Shown: one piece after another, positions 8,736 to 14,915 of the stretch
Numbering within the stretch: the stretch's first letter is position 1
Layout: each line of letters starts with the position of its first letter
NCBI RefSeq assembly: GCF_047345145.1
Contig: NZ_JBLFER010000001.1
Span: forward strand, 1,054,001-1,118,000
Direction of reading: 5' to 3'
Length of the DNA stretch: 64,000 nt
From: Maribacter_C sp047345145
GTDB lineage: Bacteria; Bacteroidota; Bacteroidia; Flavobacteriales; Flavobacteriaceae
Translations under genes and position numbers: made by a program
Notes under the pieces: model-generated
What the model saw: only the letters and a program-made list of their open reading frames with translations
The model's database searches: none
What the model was told of the DNA's origin: nothing

Positions 8736-8863
8736 TGGTAAAGGCTTTTCAAATATACTAGCTACTATTAAAACAATGGCAGACTGAGTAATCGCAACAA
8801 ATTCAATCCCGATTCTTTTGGGTAGAGCCAAAGCGTTGGAGTTTATTGTATAGACGAAATGTT

Positions 8864-8871
8864 TATATTTG
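8864..8871 (+). promoter_or_regulatory. Candidate -7 element TATATTTG before the DUF559 gene
   Basis: TATATTTG matches TAnnTTTG exactly and ends 17 bp before the ATG at 8888. A TTG at 8846-8848 is 15 bp upstream, slightly short of the usual spacing. Confidence 0.45.
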
Positions 8872-8887
8872 ATTGTATTCGTCACTC

Positions 8888-9289
8888 ATGAAAATCAAAT
8901 ACAATCCTAAACTAAAAGAGCTTGCCAGACAACTTCGAAACAACTCGACAAAATCTGAAATTCGTTTGTGGCAGAAGCTAAAGCGGAGTCAGATGTATGG
9001 TTATGACTTTCATAGACAGAAACCCATTGATGATTATATCGTGGATTTCTTTTGCAACAAGTTGCAACTAGCCATTGAATGCGATGGGTATTCTCATGAA
9101 ATCTTGGAAGTCTGGAAAAAAGATGTCAAGAAAACAAAACGATTGAACGAATTAGGTGTTCGAGTGCTTCGTTTCTCTGACCATCAAATCATGAATGATA
9201 TTGAAAATGTGCTAAGACATATTGAGGATTATATATTGACTTTTGAAAAGAATGGCTTTACTCCGCCGCCGATTGAAGATTTGGAATAG
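8888..9289 (+). CDS. DUF559 (Vsr-like, PD-(D/E)XK nuclease-fold) protein
   Basis: 133 aa from the ATG at 8888; an upstream TTG at 8873 is less likely because the promoter element overlaps it. The family signature is complete: LARQLRNNSTKSEIRLWQ, LWQKLKRSQMYGYDFHRQKP, the acidic core IDDYIVDFFCNKLQLAIECD (D...E.D of the nuclease fold), DGYSHE and RVLRFSDHQI. DUF559 proteins resemble the very-short-patch repair endonuclease and are widespread in Bacteroidota, often as single genes scattered near mobile repeats. The biological role is not settled. A REP-like palindrome follows 25 bp after the stop. Confidence 0.85.
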   Translation: MKIKYNPKLKELARQLRNNSTKSEIRLWQKLKRSQMYGYDFHRQKPIDDYIVDFFCNKLQLAIECDGYSHEILEVWKKDVKKTKRLNELGVRVLRFSDHQIMNDIENVLRHIEDYILTFEKNGFTPPPIEDLE

Positions 9290-9314
9290 ATTTACATTTT
9301 AGACATGTTCACCG

Positions 9315-9411
9315 ACACCTCCCTTAATCCCTCCTTTCTAGGAGGGAAAGTCAAACACAGCAGTTTTCCACAACAGTTTCCCCTCTATCAAGAGGGGATT
9401 AAGGGGTGTGT
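9315..9411. repeat. REP-like long palindrome, copy B
   Basis: Same arms as copy A at 3258-3348: ACACCTCCCTTAATCCCTCC at the left and GAGGGGATTAAGGGGTGTGT at the right, with AGGAGGG/CCCCTCT inside. The centre differs (GTCAAACACAGCAG...). It follows the DUF559 gene directly. Confidence 0.8.
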
Positions 9412-9552
9412 AGAAACCAAGCCCATCATCATGAAACACATCAGTTTATTTGGCGTATCAGGCTCCTAACAGAGTTTAAAAGCTACTATAAAGATGATAT
9501 CTTTGTAGAAAGCGGTGAACCTACGCGAGACCAAAAAGTAAGAAAAGAGTAA
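9412..9552 (+). pseudogene. Possible 3' remnant of a disrupted gene
   Basis: After the repeat an open frame without a good start runs to a TAA at 9550-9552. Its last part reads LLTEFKSYYKDDIFVESGEP then TRDQKVRKE, which looks like real coding sequence. It ends 2 bp before the GTG start of the SAP-domain gene. No start codon with context is seen between the repeat and this frame, so it may be a gene whose 5' part was lost at the repeat. Weak evidence. Confidence 0.25.
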
Positions 9553-9554
9553 AA

Positions 9555-10157
9555 GTGCAAAGACCAAAATTTGAACATATTAAATCGGGTGCAGAGTTCA
9601 ATCGCTGGTATTGGCTTAAGGAAGAACTCGTAGAAATCTGCAAACGCGCCAATTTACCAGCCACGGGACGAAAGTTCGACCTTCGCGACCGCATCATGTA
9701 TGCGCTCGACAACCATGGAAAAGTAAAACCACAGCCCAAAAAGAAGAAAGCGAGCTCGAAATTCAATTGGGCGAAAGCAGATTTACAGCTTGATACCGTA
9801 ATTACCGATAATGTCTCTTTCGGACCAAACTTTCGAAAATTTATGACGAGTGAAATCGGCCCTTCATTCTCCTGTAATAGTGATTTTATGGCTTGGGTAA
9901 AAGCGAATACCGGAAAGACCTTGGCCGATGCCGTTGCCCAATGGCACACCCTAGAAAAGCGAAAAGAAAATCCCGAATTTCGACGTGACATTGCCGCCAA
10001 CAATATGTACAATCAATATACGCGGGACTTTCTAGACGACAACCCCAATAAAACTATCAAAGATGCCAAAAGCTATTGGCTTTTAAAAAAACAATTACCT
10101 ACCGCAGACGGATTCATAAGATATGAGTCATCAGATTTAAAATTGGGAAAAGTATAA
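9555..10157 (+). CDS. SAP-domain DNA-binding protein (SAP plus DUF6434-like)
   Basis: 200 aa from a GTG at 9555 (VQRPKFEHIKSGAEFNRWYW). Residues about 18-57 form a SAP helix-extension-helix, LKEELVEICKRANLPATGRK then FDLRDRIMYAL, a DNA-binding module. After a lysine-rich linker (PKKKKAS) comes a second domain with GPNFRKFMTSEIGPSFSCNS and a helical C-terminus (YNQYTRDFLDDNPNKTIKDA). This order matches SAP-DUF6434 proteins of Gram-positive and Bacteroidota genomes, whose function is unknown. It stands between the remnant at 9412 and a DUF2892 gene 92 bp downstream. Confidence 0.75.
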   Translation: MQRPKFEHIKSGAEFNRWYWLKEELVEICKRANLPATGRKFDLRDRIMYALDNHGKVKPQPKKKKASSKFNWAKADLQLDTVITDNVSFGPNFRKFMTSEIGPSFSCNSDFMAWVKANTGKTLADAVAQWHTLEKRKENPEFRRDIAANNMYNQYTRDFLDDNPNKTIKDAKSYWLLKKQLPTADGFIRYESSDLKLGKV

Positions 10158-10249
10158 ATAAAACACCTCCCAAGTTTTGTCACACTTTCAAACTTCTCTT
10201 GTTTCATTATAAACACCTCCAAAGAGAGCGTGCTGAAAAATGAAACCCT

Positions 10250-10540
10250 ATGAATAAGTTTATCAAAGGAATTACCTATTCCTATAATAGAAACATCGGT
10301 TGGCAAGACCGAACCATACGAACAGTTGTAGGCATACTCGCCACAGCGGGAGCAATTTATTTTCTCAAAACCAATATGACAGCCTCCGTATTACTAGGTA
10401 TTTTTGCAATTGCCCAATTCGGAACCGTGCTATCCGCTCGTTGTATCATGTGCTATTTTGCGGGACAATGCACTATCGGCAAACAAGAGAAAAATTCCCT
10501 TGAAGCAAAAGCTATTCCCTACGAAAACCCTAAAAAATAA
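10250..10540 (+). CDS. DUF2892 (YgaP-like) membrane protein
   Basis: 96 aa. The family signature GWQDRTIRTVVGILATAG is followed by two membrane helices (about 22-40 and 45-63, TASVLLGIFAIAQFGTVLSA). A cysteine-containing loop, ARCIMCYFAGQC, follows. DUF2892 domains occur alone or fused to rhodanese (YgaP). The CxxC suggests redox or thiol/sulfur chemistry at the membrane. It opens a compact operon: SRPBCC gene 4 bp downstream, lipoprotein gene and sigma-factor gene joined by ATGA overlaps. Confidence 0.82.
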   Translation: MNKFIKGITYSYNRNIGWQDRTIRTVVGILATAGAIYFLKTNMTASVLLGIFAIAQFGTVLSARCIMCYFAGQCTIGKQEKNSLEAKAIPYENPKK

Positions 10541-10544
10541 AGAG

Positions 10545-10967
10545 ATGCATAAAAAAACGGTTCAGACTTCCCATATACTTAGCGCAAAAACAGAAAAGGT
10601 ATGGGCAACTATTTCTAAGGCTTCGGGAGTGAATGAGTGGCTTCCTATAATCACCGCTTGCCGCTTAGAAGGCAAGGGAGAAGGAAGCAAACGCATTTGT
10701 ACGACAGCGCAAGGTGATATGAAAGAGACGATTCTAAAAATTGATGAAGAGCACAAAGTTTTCCAGTATGCAATTGATGAACAACCACTGCTGCCCATTG
10801 GTAATATCGTGGGAACAATGAAAGTGAATTCAAAAGATGAACGAACAGAATTGTTATGGGATTTGGATTTTGAAATCTCCGATGAAAGTCAATTTCCCAT
10901 GGTAAAGCAGGCCGTAGAAGAAATGTATCGAGCAGGTGCTACCGGACTTGAAACCATATCACAATGA
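10545..10967 (+). CDS. SRPBCC (START-like) ligand-binding protein
   Basis: 140 aa from the ATG at 10545, 4 bp after the DUF2892 stop; longer frames upstream would overlap that gene. The pattern HILSAKTEKVWATISKASGV then NEWLPIITACRLEGKGEGSK is the strand-helix start of the polyketide-cyclase/SRPBCC fold, and the final helix is FPMVKQAVEEMYRAGATGLE. Such proteins bind hydrophobic ligands or act as cyclases; no substrate can be inferred. Its last four bases ATGA overlap the next start, showing translational coupling. Confidence 0.8.
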   Translation: MHKKTVQTSHILSAKTEKVWATISKASGVNEWLPIITACRLEGKGEGSKRICTTAQGDMKETILKIDEEHKVFQYAIDEQPLLPIGNIVGTMKVNSKDERTELLWDLDFEISDESQFPMVKQAVEEMYRAGATGLETISQ

Positions 10968-11383
10968 AAAAAGCATCCATAGTACTTGTATTCTTAAGCA
11001 TCTTCCTTCATAGTTGTAACACCAAAGCTCAAAATACAATGAAACAATCCGAATTTGCGGAAACCTTTATTACGGACTTCAAAGCATATGAAATGGATAT
11101 TCAAGCGGCCGGAATAGCAAGTATTCCTGTCGCTAGATTATCCGAAGGAAAAACACTTTATATTGAATATGTTTACGCATCGGGTGGAGAAAATAGGAAC
11201 GGAAAAATGACACTCATGCTAAACCCTAAAAGCAAACGGTTTGAAGGCGGCTGGAAAACGCTTGCGGATAATGGGAATAGTTATGAAGGCGATATGTACT
11301 TTGTTTTTACCGCGGATGGCCAAGCAAGTGGGTTCTATACATTTGGTGGCGCCGATTATAAAATCACGATATTTAAGAAATGA
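10964..11383 (+). CDS. Small exported lipoprotein, function unknown
   Basis: 139 aa. Signal peptide with lipobox-like FLHSCNTKAQ (cysteine 18). The mature part is a small beta-rich domain including TLYIEYVYASGGENRNGKMT, KSKRFEGGWKTLADNGNSYE and FTFGG-like strands at the end, reminiscent of small lipocalin or DUF-type envelope proteins. Not recognised as a named family. It overlaps the SRPBCC stop and the sigma-factor start by ATGA at both ends, so all three are translationally coupled. Confidence 0.65.
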   Translation: MKKASIVLVFLSIFLHSCNTKAQNTMKQSEFAETFITDFKAYEMDIQAAGIASIPVARLSEGKTLYIEYVYASGGENRNGKMTLMLNPKSKRFEGGWKTLADNGNSYEGDMYFVFTADGQASGFYTFGGADYKITIFKK

Positions 11384-12270
11384 AAAAAGACCATCCTTTT
11401 CGCCTAGCAGACTATTCAGACCAAAAAGATTTGGAATTGATTCAGTTGGCCGTAAACGGAAATCGGAATAGTCTGAGTCAACTCATCGAAAGGCATCAGC
11501 AGTATATCTACAATATCGCCTTGAAAATGATTAATAATGTTGCTGATGCTGAAGATATTACACAAGAAATATTGATAAAACTAGTTACCAATCTTTCAAA
11601 GTATGATAGCACAAAAGGAAAATTCAGAACTTGGCTCTACCGCATCACTTTCAACCACTTTTTAAACACCAAGCAACAGAAATATGAAAAACTGGTAACT
11701 GGTTTTGATGTGTTCTTCAATTATATAGAAGAAACGCCTGAGATACCATTGACCGCTATTGAGGAGGCCGAATTACAGCTCGAAATTGAGGAAAGTAAGG
11801 TTTCCTGTATGGCGGGTATGTTGATGTGTCTGAACAGAGAACAACGCCTTATTTATATTGTGGGCGAACTTTTTGAAATCGACCATACTTTAGGAAGTGA
11901 AATTTTCGAAATCAGTCCCGCTAATTTTAGGCAAAAATTAGCGCGGGCACGAAAAGACCTCTACCAATGGATGCACAATAAATGTGGATTGGTCAACAAG
12001 GAAAACCCCTGCCGTTGCCCAAAAAAGACCAAGGGCTTTATTGCCAATGGATGGATAAATCCAAAAGATTTGAAATGGCATAGTGACTATCAAGAACGCA
12101 TCAAAGATTTCTCAAAAGAGAAATTACCAGCTACCCTCTTGACCGTTGATAGTATCTACACCAGCCTTTACAAAGAACACCCGTTTAAAATTTCGCGAAA
12201 TACAGAAAATATCATTGAGAAGATTATCAATAATGATACGCTGAACTCCACTTTTGATTTGGGTAATTAA
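11380..12270 (+). CDS. Sigma-70 family (ECF) RNA polymerase sigma factor with C-terminal extension
   Basis: 296 aa, longer than a usual ECF factor (about 180). Region 2 is clear: LIERHQQYIYNIALKMINNV, ADAEDITQEILIKLVTNLSK and FRTWLYRITFNHFL. Region 4 lies at about 140-200 (CLNREQRLIYIVGELFEIDH, SPANFRQKLARARKDLYQWM). Beyond it is a roughly 90-aa tail starting with a cysteine group, CGLVNKENPCRCPKKTKGF, which could bind metal or redox-sense. It closes the DUF2892-SRPBCC-lipoprotein operon. No membrane anti-sigma gene is adjacent, so control may reside in the tail. This is inference. Confidence 0.88.
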   Translation: MKKDHPFRLADYSDQKDLELIQLAVNGNRNSLSQLIERHQQYIYNIALKMINNVADAEDITQEILIKLVTNLSKYDSTKGKFRTWLYRITFNHFLNTKQQKYEKLVTGFDVFFNYIEETPEIPLTAIEEAELQLEIEESKVSCMAGMLMCLNREQRLIYIVGELFEIDHTLGSEIFEISPANFRQKLARARKDLYQWMHNKCGLVNKENPCRCPKKTKGFIANGWINPKDLKWHSDYQERIKDFSKEKLPATLLTVDSIYTSLYKEHPFKISRNTENIIEKIINNDTLNSTFDLGN

Positions 12271-12302
12271 CGCGTAGCACTCAAAACTTCAAAACAAACC
12301 CC

Positions 12303-12355
12303 ACTCCCGACTCCTGACTTCCGACTTCCGACTTCTAACTTCCGACTTCTAACTT
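12303..12355. repeat. Heptamer tandem repeat (ACTTCCG / ACTTCTA units)
   Basis: Seven full 7-bp units and a partial one: ACTCCCG, ACTCCTG, ACTTCCG, ACTTCCG, ACTTCTA, ACTTCCG, ACTTCTA, ACTT. They lie in the 290-bp gap between the sigma factor and the reverse transcriptase. The rest of that gap (12356-12560) is AT-rich and shows no clear gene or strong hairpin. A template or guide RNA for the reverse transcriptase could lie there but is not demonstrated. Confidence 0.85.
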
Positions 12356-12560
12356 ATCAAACCCCAACACCTCCCCCAACCCTGCTTTCTATTAAGCTTA
12401 AAACTAGGTACCTTATAACCCCTACAAAACTGTTAATAAATAAAGCCATTATGTGAGACTTTCTGTTTTTTAATTATTCATCAAATTCCTACATTTAGCT
12501 CTCTATGAGATATAAGCTTTTATCACAAAAAGAAGGTATTTGTAATCATAGTATTCAGTT

Positions 12561-14072
12561 ATGAACCTACCTCAAAAACACTTCAGAGAAACTAAAAAGC
12601 TAGTTTCAGCTATATCCAAGAGGAAAATAGCGAATTGGTTATTACGGGAAGGTTTCTTTCCAGAGCAATATGTTTTACCACCTTGTTTTACGGTTGAAAA
12701 GTTTACATACAAGAAAAATCCTTACTTCGATTTTACAAAAAAAAGCAGCGTACCAATTTCAGAAATTTGTGAAATAACTTTTCCAAAATCTCAGTTGACT
12801 GAAAGAGCATTTGGAATAATTAACCATAAGATTTATCACGATTTAGTTTGGCACTTAATGGACAAATGGGCTGATGTCAAACCCCTCTTGTTCAATTCAA
12901 AAAATAAAATTTACTCTTATTCGTTTCCCATTCCTTTAAACAAACAAAGTATCGGGGTCTTAGGGGCGTTACGCTCTGGAAGAATGATTTATGAGTTCAT
13001 TGAAATGTCCGAAAGTGACATAGTATCCGAAGGGCATAAATATAATTTGGTAGTAAAATCAGATATCAAAAACTTTTACCCTTCAATTTACACTCACAGT
13101 ATTGCCTGGGCAATAAATGGAAAAGTTGATGCACGAAAAGACAGATTTAAATTTAAACTTTTAGGAAACAAACTCGATAAACTATTTCAAAATTCAAATG
13201 ATGGTTGTACCAACGGAATTGCAATCGGACCTGCAATCTCGGATTTAGTAACTGAAATTATGCTTTCAGTTATTGATGCGGAAATATCAAAGCAGTTAAA
13301 AAAAGAAAATGTAGACTTTATTGGCGTCCGTTTTAAAGACGATTACAGATTTCTTTGTCAAACGGAATCTGATGCACACGAAATTTTGAGTATAGTACAA
13401 AGAAATCTAAAGGGTTTCAATCTTTCAATTAGTGAGGAAAAATCAACAGTTTCAAAACTGCCAGAAGGGCTGTTTAGGGAATGGACAAGTGAATATCATA
13501 CCTACTCATTAAGGCATCACTACCCTATAAATTATAAAGTGTTTGAAAACACTTTTAGAAAAGTACTTCTCATTGATAAAAATTATCCCAATACAGGCGT
13601 AATAGATAAATTTTTGAGTGAACTTATTTCAAAGAATTATAATCTTAAATTAAAATTAACCTCAAAAGAAATATATAAGGTTTTTAGTTTGCTTTTAATG
13701 TTAAAAGAGAAACGTTCAAAATCTTTACCACAAATATTGGCGATAACCGAGCTTTTGATTTCAAAATACAAAAAAGAAAAGGTAGTAACTAAGCGAATTT
13801 TTAAATCTCTAAATGAGTTAACCGAAAGAAAATTTAGAAAGGAAAGTTCCAATGTTTATGACTTAATATGGCTCACGTATTTCTTGAAGTCACATCGCGA
13901 ATTGTCCTTAAAATGGCCGAGAAAAGTAAATTCAGACTTATTACAATCAATAAAATCAAACAAACAGAAGTTTGATACTGAAACTACTTTTTGTAAACTT
14001 TTTAAAAAAATTAAAGCCCCTAGCATGAATATACTATTAGCCAAGCATTTGGCGATATTTCCAAAAGAATAA
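12561..14072 (+). CDS. Reverse transcriptase of the Abi/unknown-group type, candidate anti-phage DRT
   Basis: 503 aa. The polymerase domain shows motif A VVKSDIKNFYPSIYTHSIAW (catalytic Asp 168), motif B-like NGIAIGPAISDLVTEIML (about 218-236) and motif C VRFKDDYRFLC (catalytic Asp 260-261, FKDD instead of the usual YxDD). The last 190 residues are helical and Lys-rich, without maturase, endonuclease or integrase motifs. This excludes a group II intron or DGR layout, and no retron-type RT context is evident. D-x-x-x-FYPSIYTH is typical of Abi (AbiA/AbiK/AbiP2) and UG reverse transcriptases, many of which are defence-associated (DRT). Higher AT content than its neighbours and repeat DNA upstream suggest acquisition. 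The DRT subtype cannot be fixed by eye. Confidence 0.85.
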   Translation: MNLPQKHFRETKKLVSAISKRKIANWLLREGFFPEQYVLPPCFTVEKFTYKKNPYFDFTKKSSVPISEICEITFPKSQLTERAFGIINHKIYHDLVWHLMDKWADVKPLLFNSKNKIYSYSFPIPLNKQSIGVLGALRSGRMIYEFIEMSESDIVSEGHKYNLVVKSDIKNFYPSIYTHSIAWAINGKVDARKDRFKFKLLGNKLDKLFQNSNDGCTNGIAIGPAISDLVTEIMLSVIDAEISKQLKKENVDFIGVRFKDDYRFLCQTESDAHEILSIVQRNLKGFNLSISEEKSTVSKLPEGLFREWTSEYHTYSLRHHYPINYKVFENTFRKVLLIDKNYPNTGVIDKFLSELISKNYNLKLKLTSKEIYKVFSLLLMLKEKRSKSLPQILAITELLISKYKKEKVVTKRIFKSLNELTERKFRKESSNVYDLIWLTYFLKSHRELSLKWPRKVNSDLLQSIKSNKQKFDTETTFCKLFKKIKAPSMNILLAKHLAIFPKE

Positions 14073-14206
14073 GAATATGAAGAGCACTGTGTGCAAGTGC
14101 CATAGGTAATTACTTTTTCCAATCTAATGGAAATAAGAACTAAACAAGCAAACTATTGGTATTGAAGTGAAGGTTAGGCGTAAATTGTTGAAAAAGATTG
14201 TTAAAT

Positions 14207-14743
14207 ATGAGTTTTATTCAAGAATACTGGGAAGGCTTAGTAGCATTGTTAGCATTAATTGTTTCCATTTCAAGTACTGCAATTGCATACTATACTTTTA
14301 AACTCCAAAGGACACATAATATTAAATCCGTAAAGCCAATTTTACATATTGGTCAGTGGGATTATGAGAACAGAATATACGTCACTCTAAAAAATGTTGG
14401 TTATGGCATAGCAGTGATTAAGAAAATGAACATTTACGACGTAAAAGGTGAAAGTAAAACCTGCATTTATGATTGGTTACCAAATAGTTTGCCTGGGGAC
14501 ATGAACTATAAAGAATATTGGACGCCTTATGCTGAATTCGTGGTGCAAGCAGGTGAAACAATTAAACTTATTGAAATACCTATTGACACATCCAAATCTA
14601 AACAAATTAAGACAAGAGAAAAGCTTCGTAAAATGTTAGGGCAGCTTACAGTAGAAGTTACCTGCAAAGATGTTTATGAAAATGAAATGCCGATTAAAAG
14701 ATTACAGCTAACCCACTTCCTTAGACTTGATAACGAAAATTAA
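14207..14743 (+). CDS. Membrane-anchored protein of unknown function beside the reverse transcriptase
   Basis: 178 aa from the ATG at 14207; the TTG at 14198 is less likely. One N-terminal transmembrane helix (about 9-30, GLVALLALIVSISSTAIAYY) continues into a soluble domain with an Ig-like strand pattern: VKPILHIGQWDYENRIYVTL, KNVGYGIAVIKKMNIYD, and a tail TVEVTCKDVYENEMPIKR. Proteins with this TM plus KPxLxI...xNxGxGxA design are common in accessory islands and described only as hypothetical. It lies 134 bp after the reverse transcriptase in the same orientation. Whether it belongs to that system is open. Confidence 0.6.
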   Translation: MSFIQEYWEGLVALLALIVSISSTAIAYYTFKLQRTHNIKSVKPILHIGQWDYENRIYVTLKNVGYGIAVIKKMNIYDVKGESKTCIYDWLPNSLPGDMNYKEYWTPYAEFVVQAGETIKLIEIPIDTSKSKQIKTREKLRKMLGQLTVEVTCKDVYENEMPIKRLQLTHFLRLDNEN

Positions 14744-14874
14744 TCTGCAACAAACAATTCATGCGAAAGATTTTCTTATCGGAAATGAATATATCTGAAT
14801 CATTGTTTCAATTTTATCAACATCCCCCGTTCAAAACTGTTTCAAATTGATTCAAAAAAAGGATTAAAAAAAGC

Positions 14875-14882
14875 TAAATTTG
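14875..14882 (+). promoter_or_regulatory. Candidate -7 element TAAATTTG for purL
   Basis: TAAATTTG matches TAnnTTTG exactly, 33 bp before the purL ATG. A TTG at 14847-14849 lies 25 bp upstream, slightly beyond typical spacing. Confidence 0.5.
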
Positions 14883-14915
14883 TGCCTTTATTAATCTACA
14901 CAAGGTACACGGTCA

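Noticed and set aside
10404..10544. Longer N-terminus for the SRPBCC protein
   Set aside because: It overlaps the DUF2892 gene out of frame; ATG at 10545 gives the proper domain start.
12356..12560. Retron-type msr/msd RNA before the reverse transcriptase
   Set aside because: No inverted a1/a2 pair or strong stem was found by eye; mentioned only as an open possibility.
12561..14072. Diversity-generating retroelement or group II intron RT
   Set aside because: No template/variable repeats, no maturase or HNH domain, and motif style of Abi/UG RTs. The four-helix-bundle gene at 25924 is 12 kb away.
14171..14180. GTTAGGC resembling an integron attC core site after the reverse transcriptase
   Set aside because: No matching RYYYAAC partner at a suitable distance and no integrase or cassette series. 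Chance 7-mer.
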